Assembly (NCBI RefSeq): GCF_016907755.1
Contig: NZ_JAFBCN010000001.1
Span: forward strand, 4,216,001-4,280,000
DNA length: 64,000 bases
DNA from: Cellulosimicrobium cellulans
Lineage (GTDB): Bacteria; Actinomycetota; Actinomycetes; Actinomycetales; Cellulomonadaceae
Direction: 5' to 3'
A model generated the notes under the pieces. That model saw only the letters and a program-made list of their open reading frames with translations. It was not told where the DNA came from and searched no databases. Below are positions 17,440 to 27,624 of this stretch, piece after piece; positions within the stretch are counted from its first letter, which is position 1, and every line of letters begins with the position of its first letter. Made by a program: the position numbers and the translations under genes.

Positions 17440-18337
17440 TGAACAGCCTCTCGGTGGTACGGGCGTGGATCTCGGCCCACTGCTCGACGAGCGGTGCGCC
17501 GTGCGCAGGGATCGCGCGGGGGTCGGTCAGGTGGGCGACGTCGTGGGCGAGCGCGTCGATCGCGGGCTGGGCCGCGACCACCCAGCCCGTCGCGACGACC
17601 GGATCGACGGGCTCGAGCTTGAGCGTCGCCGCGGCGACGGTCTGCACGTCCTCATACCCGACGAGGCGTGCGACCTGCAGCGCGGACAGCCCCGCGCACG
17701 CGGCCGTCACGCCCAGCACGAGCGGTCGCGGTGGCTGCGGCGCCCGTCGCGCCCGGCCGCCCTGGGCGCTCCCGGGGCCCGACGACGCGCGGTCGCCCGG
17801 CGTGGCCAGGGAGCCGGGATCGGGGGGCGCCTGCTCCGCGCGGCGCTCGCCGGCGACGACCGACGCCGCCTCGTCCAGCGCGACGACGGCGGGATGCCCC
17901 GCCCACAGGCGGCGCAGCAGCCGAAGGTAGCCGCGGCCGAGCCGCTGCGACGTCTCCCGGAGCGCGGGCGAGGGCGTCCGGGCCGCCCACGCGTGCCACG
18001 TGTCGGCGAGCGCGCGCGCCGCGGGCGACGAGCCACCGTCGAGCACCCCAGCCGACGGCGCGCCACCCGCGGGAGGCGACCCCGCGCCGTCGGGCACGGG
18101 ACCGGCCGCGAGCGCGACATGCCGCGCGACGACCGCCGTCGCCGCCTCGGTCCGGGTGACGGTGGCCAGCCGGGCACGCACGTAGTCGGGCACGCGTGCC
18201 GCCGTCATCCCCGCCCGCAGCGCCGGCTCGAGGCCCGCGGACTGCGTGTGCCCGCCGGTCGGCAGGCGCGCGTCCGCAAGCAGCGCGAGCATGAGCTCCG
18301 CGCGTCCCTCCGCGTCGACCTCCCACGTCTCGCTCAT
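17432..18337 (-). CDS. ureF: Urease accessory protein UreF
   Basis: A 301-residue UreF protein, which gates the GTPase activity of UreG in the UreDFG complex. Family marks are the N-terminal [22 protein letters not shown] near 19-40 and a C-terminal segment [17 protein letters not shown] followed by helices ending in VAHLTDP. The usual length is about 225-230 residues; the excess comes from two Gly/Pro/Ser-rich insertions around residues 80-110 and 195-225. The start lies three bases after the ureC stop, and the end overlaps ureG. Sequence identity outside the conserved helices is low in this family, so confidence rests on the N-terminal motif and position. Confidence 0.87.
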   Translation of the reverse strand: MSETWEVDAEGRAELMLALLADARLPTGGHTQSAGLEPALRAGMTAARVPDYVRARLATVTRTEAATAVVARHVALAAGPVPDGAGSPPAGGAPSAGVLDGGSSPAARALADTWHAWAARTPSPALRETSQRLGRGYLRLLRRLWAGHPAVVALDEAASVVAGERRAEQAPPDPGSLATPGDRASSGPGSAQGGRARRAPQPPRPLVLGVTAACAGLSALQVARLVGYEDVQTVAAATLKLEPVDPVVATGWVVAAQPAIDALAHDVAHLTDPRAIPAHGAPLVEQWAEIHARTTERLFSA

Positions 18338-18340
18338 GGC

Positions 18341-20059
18341 TCAGAACAGCGAGTAGAGCTGTGCGAGCGGCAGCCGGTCGGCGGGGGCGGGGACGACGAG
18401 CTCGCCGTCGACCTCGATCGCGAAGGACTCCGGGTCGATGTCGATCTGCGGGAGGTAGTCGTTGTTCCTCATCTGCGCCTTGCCGACGCCGCGGGTGTCC
18501 GCGACCGGGAGGAGCTGCCGGGCGAGCCCGAGCCGCTCCTCCAGGCCGTCGTCGAGCGCGGCGGGCGACACGAACGACATGGACACGTCCGCGCCGATCG
18601 CGTCGGCGAGCGCCGGGCGCATGAGCACGGGCTGCGGTGACGGGATGGACGCGTTGGGGTCGCCGAGCGCGCCCCACACGAGCGCGCCGCCCTTCATGAC
18701 GACGCTCGGCCGGACCCCGAAGAACTTGGGCTCCCACAGCACGAGGTCGGCGACCTTGCCCGGCTCGACCGACCCGACGTACGCGTCGATCCCGTGCGCG
18801 ACCGCCGGGTTGATCGTGTACTTCGCGACGTACCGGCGCGCGCGCAGGTTGTCCGCCGGCAGCTCCGGCCCGCGCGCGCCGCCGGGGTGCGCGCCGCGCC
18901 GCGCCTTCATGACGTGCGCGACCTGCCACGTGCGCGTGACGACCTCGCCGATGCGGCCCATGGCCTGCGCGTCGGACGACGTGATGGACATGGCACCGAG
19001 GTCGTGGAGCACGTCCTCGGCGGCGATCGTCGTGCCGCGGATGCGCGACTCCGCGAACGCGAGGTCCTCCGCGACCTGCGGGTTGAGGTGGTGGCACACC
19101 ATGAGCATGTCGAGGTGCTCGGCGACGGTGTTGACCGTGTGCGGGAGGGTCGGGTTGGTCGACCCCGGGATGACGTTCGGGTGGCTCGCGACGGTGAGGA
19201 TGTCGGGCGCGTGGCCACCGCCTGCGCCCTCGGCGTGGAACGCGTGGATCGAGCGGCCGCCGATCGCGCGCAGCGTCGACTCGACGAACCCGGCCTCGTT
19301 GAGCGAGTCGGAGTGCAGCGCGACCTGGAGACCCCAGTCCTCGGCAGCCTTCAGGGCCGCGTCGATCGCGGCCGGCGTCGACCCCCAGTCCTCGTGGACC
19401 TTGTAGCCGCCCGCGCCCGCCAAGGCCTGCTCGCGCAGCCCCTCCGCGCTCACGGTGTTGCCCTTGCCGAGCAGCAGCACGTTCACGGGGAGGCGGTCGA
19501 GCGAGCGGTGGATCGCCTCGAGGTGCCACGCCCCGGGCGTGACGGTCGTGGCCTTGGTGCCCTCGCTCGGTCCGGTACCGCCGCCCGCGACGGTCGTGAT
19601 GCCCGTCGCGAGCGCCTCGACCACCTGTGACGGCGAGATGAGGTGCACGTGCGAGTCGATGCCGCCCGCGGTGAGGATCTTGCCCTCCCCGCTCACGACG
19701 TCCGTGCTCGGCCCGATGTGCAGGTCCGGGTGCACCCCGTCCGCGACGTCGGGGTTGCCCGCGCGCCCGAGCGCGACGATCCGCCCGTCCCGGATCCCGA
19801 CGTCCGCCTTGACGATCCCCCACCAGTCCAGCACGACGGCGTTCGTGACCACCGTGTCGAGCGCGCCCTCGGCGCGGGTCGTCGACCCCTGCGCCATCGA
19901 CTCGCGGATCGACTTGCCGCCGCCGAAGACCACCTCCTCGCCCCCGAACGTGCGGTCCTCCTCGACCTCGATCCACAGGTCGGTGTCGCCGAGGCGCACC
20001 TGGTCGCCCGCCGTCGGGCCGTACAGCGCGACGTAGCGCTCGCGCGAGATCGCGACCAT
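18341..20059 (-). CDS. ureC: Urease alpha subunit UreC
   Basis: A 572-residue catalytic subunit of nickel urease, which hydrolyses urea to ammonia and carbamate in the cytoplasm. All key residues are visible: nickel ligands H137 and H139 in GGIDSHVHL, the lysine to be carbamylated K220 in [11 protein letters not shown]247 in VALHSD and H273 in [15 protein letters not shown]. Also present are the mobile-flap His region MVCHHLNP and the nickel-binding Asp in [12 protein letters not shown]. Length is normal (567-572). The start lies three bases after the ureB stop, and ureF begins three bases after its end. Confidence 0.97.
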   Translation of the reverse strand: MVAISRERYVALYGPTAGDQVRLGDTDLWIEVEEDRTFGGEEVVFGGGKSIRESMAQGSTTRAEGALDTVVTNAVVLDWWGIVKADVGIRDGRIVALGRAGNPDVADGVHPDLHIGPSTDVVSGEGKILTAGGIDSHVHLISPSQVVEALATGITTVAGGGTGPSEGTKATTVTPGAWHLEAIHRSLDRLPVNVLLLGKGNTVSAEGLREQALAGAGGYKVHEDWGSTPAAIDAALKAAEDWGLQVALHSDSLNEAGFVESTLRAIGGRSIHAFHAEGAGGGHAPDILTVASHPNVIPGSTNPTLPHTVNTVAEHLDMLMVCHHLNPQVAEDLAFAESRIRGTTIAAEDVLHDLGAMSITSSDAQAMGRIGEVVTRTWQVAHVMKARRGAHPGGARGPELPADNLRARRYVAKYTINPAVAHGIDAYVGSVEPGKVADLVLWEPKFFGVRPSVVMKGGALVWGALGDPNASIPSPQPVLMRPALADAIGADVSMSFVSPAALDDGLEERLGLARQLLPVADTRGVGKAQMRNNDYLPQIDIDPESFAIEVDGELVVPAPADRLPLAQLYSLF

Positions 20060-20062
20060 GCG

Positions 20063-20521
20063 TCAGTCCTCCTCGGTGGTGGTCCGGACCTGCGTGCCGA
20101 GCCCTGGGTCGGTCCCCACGTCCGGCCGCCGCTGGGGAGCGACCCCGGGTTCGGCAGGCTCGGTCGCGCGGTCCAGCGCCCCGCCGTCGGGCTTGCCGCG
20201 CTGGAGGCCCGGAACACGGCGTCGTCCCCGGAGGGCGACGGCCTCGACCTCCGCGGAGGCGCCCGGCTCGAAGCGGCGCGACGTGCCGGACGGGACGTCG
20301 AGCCGGAACCCGTGCGCGGCGGTGCGGTCGAACGCGAGCGCGGCGTTGGCGTCGGGCAGGTGGAGGTGGGATCCGATCTGGACCGGGCGGTCCCCGGTGT
20401 TCGTCACGACCAGCGTCACGCGCTCGTCGTCGGTGCGGTCGGCGTTGAGGACGACGGGCACGTCCTCGGTGCCGCGCTTCAGCCGGACCGCGCCCGGACC
20501 GCTCGTGCTGATGCCTGCCAT
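20063..20521 (-). CDS. ureB: Urease beta subunit UreB with C-terminal extension
   Basis: A 152-residue UreB. The core (residues 1-105) shows the family pattern [24 protein letters not shown] near 38, [19 protein letters not shown] near 65, and [11 protein letters not shown] near 98. Many UreB proteins stop near residue 105; here about 45 residues of Pro/Gly/Thr-rich sequence follow. The extension is unlikely to be catalytic. The ATG at 20521 begins the conserved region and is 50 bases after the ureA stop. Confidence 0.94.
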   Translation of the reverse strand: MAGISTSGPGAVRLKRGTEDVPVVLNADRTDDERVTLVVTNTGDRPVQIGSHLHLPDANAALAFDRTAAHGFRLDVPSGTSRRFEPGASAEVEAVALRGRRRVPGLQRGKPDGGALDRATEPAEPGVAPQRRPDVGTDPGLGTQVRTTTEED

Positions 20522-20571
20522 GTGTCGCCTCGCTCTCGCTGAGCCTCGTGCGTGCGCCGGACCGGGCCGGG

Positions 20572-20874
20572 TCAGGCGATCGGCTGGTGGATGGTGACGA
20601 GCTTGCGCCCGTCGGGGAACGTCGCCTCGACCTGGACGTCGGGCAGCATCTCCGCGACCCCGTCCATCACGTCGTCGCGGCCGAGCACCGCGCGCCCGGA
20701 GACCATGAGCTCCTCGACGCTCGCTCCCTCGCGCGCCCGCTCGATCACCCACGTCGTGAGCAGGGCGACCGTCTCGGGGTAGTTGAGCAGCACGCCGCGC
20801 TCGCGCCGGTCGCGCGCGACCATGCCCGCGACGGCGAGCAGCAGCTTCTCGGTGTCCGCGGGCGTCAGGTGCAT
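20572..20874 (-). CDS. ureA: Urease gamma subunit UreA
   Basis: A 100-residue UreA of normal length starting [20 protein letters not shown] and ending VTIHQPIA, as nearly all UreA proteins do. It forms the (alpha-beta-gamma)3 urease trimer with UreB and UreC. The ATG at 20874 is the family start; an in-frame ATG at 20976 would add 34 unconserved residues and pass through the operator-like region. It is the first gene of the ure operon and shares a 200-base gap with the end of groEL. Confidence 0.96.
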   Translation of the reverse strand: MHLTPADTEKLLLAVAGMVARDRRERGVLLNYPETVALLTTWVIERAREGASVEELMVSGRAVLGRDDVMDGVAEMLPDVQVEATFPDGRKLVTIHQPIA

Positions 20875-20897
20875 GGCCGCGATCCTGCCGCGCGTTC

Positions 20898-20935
20898 GTT
20901 TCCGGCGTGTATACACCGCGTTATACGTCCGTGTA
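20898..20935 (-). promoter_or_regulatory. Phased operator-like site upstream of ureA (GlnR-like or GntR-like)
   Basis: On the minus strand four pentamers ending in AC occur at an exact 11-base period: TACAC (20931-20935), ATAAC (20920-20924), TATAC (20909-20913) and GAAAC (20898-20902), each separated by six bases. This is the a-b-a-b layout of GlnR boxes, although only GAAAC matches the consensus fully. A perfect 10-base palindrome GTGTATACAC (20907-20916) overlaps it and also suits a FadR-type GntR protein. The site is 24 bases upstream of the ureA start. Confidence 0.5.
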
Positions 20936-20988
20936 CCGCGACGATCCCCGGGCGCGACGTCCGTCAGGACGACCACCCGCGGGCACGA

Positions 20989-21028
20989 CGAAGGCCGCCG
21001 ACCGGGCGAACCCGGCCGACGGCCTTCG
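20989..21028 (-). terminator. Terminator hairpin after groEL
   Basis: Arms at 20989-21006 and 21011-21028 form an 18-position stem with two mismatches around a CGAA tetraloop. It is placed 47 bases past the groEL stop codon. There is no T-run, as is usual in this genome. Confidence 0.7.
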
Positions 21029-21074
21029 ATGTCCTGCGACCTCCCGGCCAGGCCGGGAGAGGGTCAGGCGTGGA

Positions 21075-22799
<1,725 letters not shown>

Positions 22800-22862
22800 T
22801 CACCTGTCGACCTGGTGGGTTGCGCCGCACCCGCGGTGAGCGGCTGCCTGCGCTGGTCACTT

Positions 22863-22889
22863 CTGTCACTCTCATGACGAGAGTGCTAA
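22863..22889 (-). promoter_or_regulatory. CIRCE element 1 (HrcA operator)
   Basis: The minus strand carries TTAGCACTC, nine spacer bases, then GAGTGACAG. The first arm matches the CIRCE consensus TTAGCACTC-N9-GAGTGCTAA exactly and the second arm differs at two bases. It lies downstream of the -10 box. Confidence 0.85.
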
Positions 22890-22893
22890 CGCC

Positions 22894-22923
22894 ATTATTG
22901 GCACTCTCAGGGTGCGAGTGCAA
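22894..22923 (-). promoter_or_regulatory. groEL promoter
   Basis: On the minus strand TTGCAC (22918-22923) serves as -35 and AATAAT (22894-22899), one mismatch from TATAAT, as -10, with an 18-base spacer. The promoter is overlapped by CIRCE 2 and closely followed by CIRCE 1. Confidence 0.65.
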
Positions 22924-22924
22924 G
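22898..22924 (-). promoter_or_regulatory. CIRCE element 2 (HrcA operator)
   Basis: Read on the plus strand, TTGGCACTC is followed by nine bases and GAGTGCAAG, a near-consensus CIRCE covering the -35 to spacer region of the groEL promoter. It is separated from CIRCE 1 by eight bases. Tandem CIRCE elements give tight HrcA repression. Confidence 0.75.
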
Positions 22925-22988
22925 ACAGCCCCTCGCGGCCCTGCCCCGTATCGCGACGGGCGAAACCCGCCGTGCCGCGCGGCCCCCT

Positions 22989-22994
22989 TAGGAT
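22989..22994 (+). promoter_or_regulatory. -10 box (TAGGAT) giving a leaderless mRNA for the GH15-like gene
   Basis: TAGGAT is followed by seven bases and then GTG at 23002, the spacing expected when transcription starts at the first base of the start codon. Confidence 0.6.
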
Positions 22995-23001
22995 GCGCGG
23001 T

Positions 23002-24459
23002 GTGATCCGCGCAACACCGTCGTGGCGCCTCGCAGCAGCCCTGGCCGGCTTCGTGCTGGTCCCTGCCCTCGGCCTCACCGCCGCGACCGCCGTCGCCGCC
23101 CCCACGGGCGAGCACATCGACCTGTACCAGGACGGCGTCGCCGTCTCGACCGGGCCCGACGGCGGCACCGCGGTCCTGCGCCTCGCCCCCGGGGCCGCGG
23201 CGACGTACCTCCCCGGCAGCCGCGTGCTCGACCCCGCGGCGCTCAACCCGGCCGCGCTCGCAGACGGCGTCGACCCCGCGGACGGCGAGGCCGACCGGCT
23301 CGCGCAGGTCGCCGGCGCCCGGCTCGACGCGTCGGCGCTCCTCGACACCGGGCGGGCGCAGGACGCCGCCGCCGCGTCGCGCGCGTGGCTCGCGTCCGGC
23401 GTCGTCCCCGGCGCGGACGGGCCGTTCGCCGCGCTCGGCGAGGCCGCGCTCCTCGACCTGCGCGCCCTCACCCTCGACGACGGTGCCGCGCTCGCCGCCG
23501 CCTCGCCCAAGTGGCGCTACGTGTGGCCGCGCGACGCGTCGTTCGCCGCCGCGGCGTTCGCGCGCACCGGGCACGTCGACGACGCCCGCGACGTCCTCGG
23601 GTTCCTCTCCCGCGTCCAGGAGGAGGACGGGTCGTTCCACGCGCGCTACCTGCCCGACGGCTCGGGCGTGCCCGACGACCGCGGCCTCCAGTCCGACGGC
23701 GTCGGCTGGGTCCTGTGGGCGGCCGACGTCGTGCTTGAGGAGACGCCCCCCGCCGAGCAGCGCGAGGTCACCGCGGAGCTGCGACCCCTCGTCGACGCCG
23801 CGACCGACCACGCGCTCTCCCTGGTTGACGGCGAGGACCCGCTGCCCCCGCCGTCGAGCGACTACTGGGAGGTCGAGCCGACGGCGCTCACCCTCGGCAC
23901 CGCCGGCCCCCTGCTCGCCGGGCTCGAGGCCGCGGCCGACGTCTACTCCGCGTCGGGCGAGGACGACCGCGCCACCGACGCGACGGTGGCCGCCGCACGG
24001 CTGCGCATGGCCGTCGAGCGGTCGTTCGGGTCGCAGGGCTACCCGCGCCACGTGACCGGCGGCGCGCGCGACGCGTCGACCGCGTTCATGCTGCCACCGT
24101 TCCAGCCGGAGCCGCTCGCGGGGGCCGACGTCGCGTGGCGCGCGTCCGTCACCGAGATGCTGCGCCCTGCCGGAGGGCTCGCGCCCGGGGCGGGCTGGCG
24201 CGAGGACGGCATCTCCTGGACGCCGCAGACGACGCTCTACGCGCTCACCGCGGCGGCGTCGTCGGACCCGGAGGACCGGGCCGACGCCCAGGAGTGGCTC
24301 CGCTGGGTCGACGACCACCGCACCGCGTCCGGCGCGATCCCGGAGAAGGTCCTCGCGGACGGGTCCCCGGCGGCCGTCGCACCGCTCTCCTGGAGCTCGG
24401 CCCTCGTCGTCCTCGCTCTCGTGGAGCTCGACACGACCACCGCCGACCCGGCGAGGTAG
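23002..24459 (+). CDS. Secreted glycoside hydrolase family 15-like (alpha/alpha)6-barrel protein
   Basis: A 485-residue protein with an N-terminal signal peptide (about 1-33, ending AVAA) and a helical barrel resembling GH15 glucoamylases. Matching segments are KWRYVWPRDASF near 170-181, the FLSRVQEEDGSFHARYLPDG repeat near 200-220, GVGWVLWA near 233, SDYWEVEP near 286 (the WE position carries the usual catalytic acid) and ISWTPQTTLYAL near 410. GH15 enzymes release glucose from starch-like or trehalose-like alpha-glucosides; substrate here is open. The GTG start was preferred because TAGGAT ends seven bases before it. An ATG at 22993 lies within that box and would add three residues. It is divergent from groEL and converges with the oxidoreductase. 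Confidence 0.75.
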   Translation: MIRATPSWRLAAALAGFVLVPALGLTAATAVAAPTGEHIDLYQDGVAVSTGPDGGTAVLRLAPGAAATYLPGSRVLDPAALNPAALADGVDPADGEADRLAQVAGARLDASALLDTGRAQDAAAASRAWLASGVVPGADGPFAALGEAALLDLRALTLDDGAALAAASPKWRYVWPRDASFAAAAFARTGHVDDARDVLGFLSRVQEEDGSFHARYLPDGSGVPDDRGLQSDGVGWVLWAADVVLEETPPAEQREVTAELRPLVDAATDHALSLVDGEDPLPPPSSDYWEVEPTALTLGTAGPLLAGLEAAADVYSASGEDDRATDATVAAARLRMAVERSFGSQGYPRHVTGGARDASTAFMLPPFQPEPLAGADVAWRASVTEMLRPAGGLAPGAGWREDGISWTPQTTLYALTAAASSDPEDRADAQEWLRWVDDHRTASGAIPEKVLADGSPAAVAPLSWSSALVVLALVELDTTTADPAR

Positions 24460-24504
24460 AGGCGCGGTCGCCTGAGGTAGAGGCGTGGACGCGGACCGCG
24501 AGCG

Positions 24505-26004
24505 CTACCTGGCGCCCACGTCCGACGTCGGCGCCAGATCGGGCTCCGCGCGGACGTCGAACTCCCGGCGCAGCACGCGCCGCGCGGCGTTCCAGCCGCC
24601 GAGCCCGTGCACGCCCGGCCCGGGCGGCGTCGACGCCGAGCACAGGTACACGCCCTCCAGCCCGACGGCGTACGGGTCGAGCCGGGGCGTCGGGCGCGCG
24701 ACCATCTGCCACATGCTCACCGCGCCGCCCGCGATGTCGCCGCCGACGTAGCTCTCGTCGTGCGCGGCCATCTCGGCGGCGGGCACGCAACGGGACGCCA
24801 CGACGAGGTCCCGGACCCCCGGGGCGAACCGTTCGAGCTGCCCGAGGACGTCCTCGGTCAGGTCGCGCGTCGAGCCGGCGGGCACGTGCGCGTACGTCCA
24901 CAGCGGCCGCAGGCCGCCCACGGCACGCCCCGGGTCGACGACGGTCGGGTCGCTCGCGAGGACCATCGGCCGCACCGCGTGCCGACCGGCCGCGACGACC
25001 GACTCCGCGCGCGCCATCTCGGCGCGCGTGCCGCCGACGTGCACCGTCCCGGCCCGCCCCACCTCCGGGTCCGCCCACGGGACCGGCCCGGAGAGCACCA
25101 GGTCGACCTTCGCGGCCGCGTCGCCGTGCCGGAACCGCCGCAAGGCCCACTCCGCCCGCGGCGACAGGCGGTCGCCGAACACGTCCGCGACGACGCCGGG
25201 CACGGTGTCGAAGACGTACGCCCGCGCACGCGGCAGGTCGGCGAGCGCACCGACCCGGTGGCCGGTGACGACCTCGCCGCCGTGCGCGCGCAGGTCGTCC
25301 AGGAGTGCCGCGACGATCGCGCCCGACCCGCCTCGCGGCAGCGGCCAGCCGCCCGGCGCGTGGCCGAGCGAGGCGAGCAGGAGCGCCGTCCCCGCGGCAG
25401 CCAGAGACGGCAGACGGGAGATCGCGTGGGCCGCGACGCCCGTGAGCAGCGCCCCCGCCTCCTCGGTCCGGAAGCGTCGGCCCCAGGCCGCGCTCCCCTG
25501 CTCGAGGACGGCGGCGCCGAACCGCGCGGCGACCGCGGCACCGCCGGGCGTCAGCGCACGCCCGGGGACCGAGCGCTTGTCCCCGAGGGCGAGCGCGACG
25601 ACGTCGCGCCAGCCCGCCGCCAGCGGGCCGAGCAGCCCACGCCAGGCGGCGCCGTCGACGCCCAGCCGCTCCGCCGTGCGATCGAGGTCGTGGTACGCGA
25701 TGCCCGCGCGGCCCCCGTCGAGGGGCTGCGCGTACGACACCCCGGGCACGAGCAGCTCCACTCCCCGCGCGCGCAGGTCGAACGCCTCGAAGAACGGCGA
25801 CGCCCACGCCATCGGGTGCACGGCCGAGCACACGTCGTGCACGACCCCGTCCGCCAGACCGAGATCGAGCGTGCGGGAGCCGCCACCGATCGTCGGCTGC
25901 GCCTCGAGGACGCGCACGGCCAGACCGGCACGTGCGAGAGTCACGGCGGCGGCCAGCCCGTTGGGGCCCGAACCGACGACGACGGCGTCGAGGTTCTCCG
26001 TCAC
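24505..26004 (-). CDS. Phytoene desaturase-like NAD(P)/FAD-dependent oxidoreductase
   Basis: A 499-residue flavoprotein. The N-terminal dinucleotide-binding motif is VVVGSGPNGLAAAVTLARAG (8-27), followed by the acidic residue in VLEAQ. The body resembles the phytoene dehydrogenase/carotenoid isomerase group (NAD-binding_8, amino-oxidase fold). The C-terminal FAD motif region reads GVYLCSASTPPGPGVHGLGGWNAA in parts, where PGPGVHG is typical of the group. No carotenoid gene (crtB, crtE) is nearby, so a carotenoid role is unsupported; many such genes are annotated only as oxidoreductases. It starts 19 bases after the cold-shock gene on the same strand and may be co-transcribed with it. Confidence 0.82.
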   Translation of the reverse strand: MTENLDAVVVGSGPNGLAAAVTLARAGLAVRVLEAQPTIGGGSRTLDLGLADGVVHDVCSAVHPMAWASPFFEAFDLRARGVELLVPGVSYAQPLDGGRAGIAYHDLDRTAERLGVDGAAWRGLLGPLAAGWRDVVALALGDKRSVPGRALTPGGAAVAARFGAAVLEQGSAAWGRRFRTEEAGALLTGVAAHAISRLPSLAAAGTALLLASLGHAPGGWPLPRGGSGAIVAALLDDLRAHGGEVVTGHRVGALADLPRARAYVFDTVPGVVADVFGDRLSPRAEWALRRFRHGDAAAKVDLVLSGPVPWADPEVGRAGTVHVGGTRAEMARAESVVAAGRHAVRPMVLASDPTVVDPGRAVGGLRPLWTYAHVPAGSTRDLTEDVLGQLERFAPGVRDLVVASRCVPAAEMAAHDESYVGGDIAGGAVSMWQMVARPTPRLDPYAVGLEGVYLCSASTPPGPGVHGLGGWNAARRVLRREFDVRAEPDLAPTSDVGAR

Positions 26005-26023
26005 GCGACCCTCACCGGCGGCG

Positions 26024-26227
26024 TCAGAGGGGCCGCACCTGCTCGGCCTGCGGGCCCTTGGTGCCCTGGCCGAGCTCGAACTCGACCGCCTGACCCTCCT
26101 CGAGTGTGCGGTAGCCGTCGGTCTGGATCGCGCTGAAGTGCACGAAGAGGTCCTGCCCGCCGGACTCGGGCGTGATGAACCCGTAGCCCTTCTCGGAGTT
26201 GAACCACTTCACGGTGCCCTGAGCCAT
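26024..26227 (-). CDS. Cold-shock protein (CspA family)
   Basis: A 67-residue single cold-shock domain protein. RNP1 reads KGYGFI and RNP2 reads LFVHF, the nucleic-acid-binding strands, after the family start [14 protein letters not shown]. Length is standard. Such proteins bind single-stranded RNA/DNA and melt mRNA structure. The ATG at 26227 follows GAGGAGAACGTCA. Its promoter has a TAGGCT -10 box about 58 bases upstream. The 26228-26407 gap otherwise holds no feature. Confidence 0.96.
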   Translation of the reverse strand: MAQGTVKWFNSEKGYGFITPESGGQDLFVHFSAIQTDGYRTLEEGQAVEFELGQGTKGPQAEQVRPL

Positions 26228-26284
26228 TGACGTTCTCCTCGTGCATCGTCGCCCGCGAGGCGACCCCCGCCCCGTGGTAGCCCG

Positions 26285-26290
26285 AGCCTA
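26285..26290 (-). promoter_or_regulatory. -10 box (TAGGCT) for the cold-shock gene
   Basis: TAGGCT on the minus strand predicts a leader of about 50 bases before the csp start at 26227. No convincing -35 is visible. Confidence 0.5.
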
Positions 26291-26407
26291 GCCCGACCGT
26301 GGCGTCCGCGGAAGGTCGAACACGTGTCTGCGACGGGCAGGCGGCGAAGCGAACGAGCAGGTCACACCGGTGCCACCACGATTCGCCGCGAGCGGACCAC
26401 GCCGTCG

Positions 26408-27058
26408 TCAGCCGACGGGCGTGAGCTCCGACTTGACGATGACCACCACGTCACCGGCTCGGAGAGTCTGCTGACTCACCTGCTCGGCCGGGATCCCGAG
26501 GATCGCCGCCACGGCTGCGGCGCTGTCGCTGCGGTCCTCGCCGTACCAGACCGTGGTCGCCGCGACCTCGTCCGGGTCGCCCTCGTAGTCCGCGGCCTCG
26601 ACGTTCGTGAAACCCTGGCTCGTGAGCGCGTCGCGGCCCTTGCCTGCCTCGCCGCCGATGCCGCTGGCGTTGAGGACGCGGACGCTGGCCGACGTGTCGG
26701 CGGCTGCCATGAGCGTGGCGAGGTCGGGCGCCGCGGGGGTCTCGTCGACGGGCGGCTCCTCGGCCGCCGGGGGCTCCTCGGTCGCCGGAGACTCCTCGGT
26801 CTCGTCGGCGGGCGGCGCCTCGGTCTCCTCCGCGGCGGGGTCCGTGGACTGCGCCTGCGGCGGGTTCTCGGTCGCGCCGTTGTCCGACAGCAGCGCGACG
26901 CCCCCGTACGCGAGCCCGGCGAAGACGACGGCGACCAGCAGGAACGGCCACGTCTTGCTCCACCCGCTGCGCGGCGTGCGGTGCACCCCCACGGGGGAGC
27001 CCTGCTGCGCGGGCGCGTCGAACTCGTCGGGCGCGTAGGGGTAGCGGCTCTTCGTCAC
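26408..27058 (-). CDS. Membrane-anchored LytR_C-domain protein
   Basis: A 216-residue protein with a short cytoplasmic N-terminus, one membrane helix (about 37-57), a Pro/Glu/Ala-rich linker (about 65-110) and a C-terminal LytR_C domain starting TSASVRVLNASGIGGEAGKG near 125. LytR_C domains occur on LytR-CpsA-Psr cell-wall ligases and as stand-alone membrane proteins in actinobacteria; the latter role is unknown but cell-envelope related. The GTG at 27058 lies six bases after a TACCCT -10 box, so the mRNA is probably leaderless. The DUF3263 gene lies 79 bases upstream on the same strand, a common actinobacterial pairing. Confidence 0.85.
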   Translation of the reverse strand: MTKSRYPYAPDEFDAPAQQGSPVGVHRTPRSGWSKTWPFLLVAVVFAGLAYGGVALLSDNGATENPPQAQSTDPAAEETEAPPADETEESPATEEPPAAEEPPVDETPAAPDLATLMAAADTSASVRVLNASGIGGEAGKGRDALTSQGFTNVEAADYEGDPDEVAATTVWYGEDRSDSAAAVAAILGIPAEQVSQQTLRAGDVVVIVKSELTPVG

Positions 27059-27064
27059 GGCGAC

Positions 27065-27070
27065 AGGGTA
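27065..27070 (-). promoter_or_regulatory. -10 box (TACCCT) giving a leaderless mRNA for the LytR_C gene
   Basis: TACCCT on the minus strand, six bases, then GTG at 27058. This is the standard leaderless layout repeated through the window. Confidence 0.6.
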
Positions 27071-27137
27071 GCCCGGTCAGGCCCGTTGGATAAACGCCCA
27101 GTTCGCCCGGACTTCACGGGCGAGGGCGGCCAGCACG

Positions 27138-27458
27138 TCAGAGACCTTCGAGCCGGCGGGCCGTGCGAGCCCGCTGCCTGGTCGAACGCATCCGGCGCAG
27201 CCGCTTGACGAGCATGGGGTCGTGCGCGAGCGCCGCCGGGGAGTCGATGAGCGCGTTGAGCACCTGGTAGTAGCGCGTCGCGGTCATGTCGAACAGCTCG
27301 CGCACCGCCTGCTCCTTGGCGCCCGAGTACTTCCACCACTGCCGCTCGAACGCCAGGATCTCCTGGTCCCGCTCGCTCAGGCCCGACGACGGGTCCTCCT
27401 GGACGGTCGGGTCGCCGACCGCGTCGGGTCCGTCGAGCACGTACGCCGCCTCGCTCAT
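27138..27458 (-). CDS. DUF3263 domain protein
   Basis: A 106-residue protein with the actinobacterial DUF3263 domain: [22 protein letters not shown] near 28-49 followed by [21 protein letters not shown]. The second part looks like a helix-turn-helix, and the tail is very basic ([15 protein letters not shown]), so DNA binding is plausible. The ATG at 27458 is preceded by GGAGGGAACG. Function is unestablished in the family. A TACGCT -10 candidate lies at 27520-27525 on the minus strand. It is divergent from ung. Confidence 0.85.
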   Translation of the reverse strand: MSEAAYVLDGPDAVGDPTVQEDPSSGLSERDQEILAFERQWWKYSGAKEQAVRELFDMTATRYYQVLNALIDSPAALAHDPMLVKRLRRMRSTRQRARTARRLEGL

Positions 27459-27611
27459 CGTTCCCTCCCTGCACTCTCTCGTCACCAGACCTGCGCACCC
27501 CGGCGCACGGCCACCTCTCAGCGTACGCACGAACCACACGCGTGTCATTCGTCTCCGCCGACGTCTTCCGAGAGTCTCCCGAGTGCCTGCCGAGGCGCTC
27601 CGCGGGCCGGT

Positions 27612-27617
27612 TAGGCT
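27612..27617 (+). promoter_or_regulatory. -10 box (TAGGCT) giving a leaderless mRNA for ung
   Basis: TAGGCT, seven bases, then GTG at 27625. Confidence 0.65.
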
Positions 27618-27624
27618 CGGGGTC

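Noticed and set aside
24453..24485. Direct repeat GAGGTAGAGGCG at 24453-24464 and 24474-24485
   Set aside because: Two short copies between converging gene ends, probably a chance local duplication; no associated structure or gene.
24505..26004. Carotenoid biosynthesis locus
   Set aside because: The oxidoreductase resembles phytoene desaturases but no phytoene synthase, GGPP synthase or cyclase gene is nearby.
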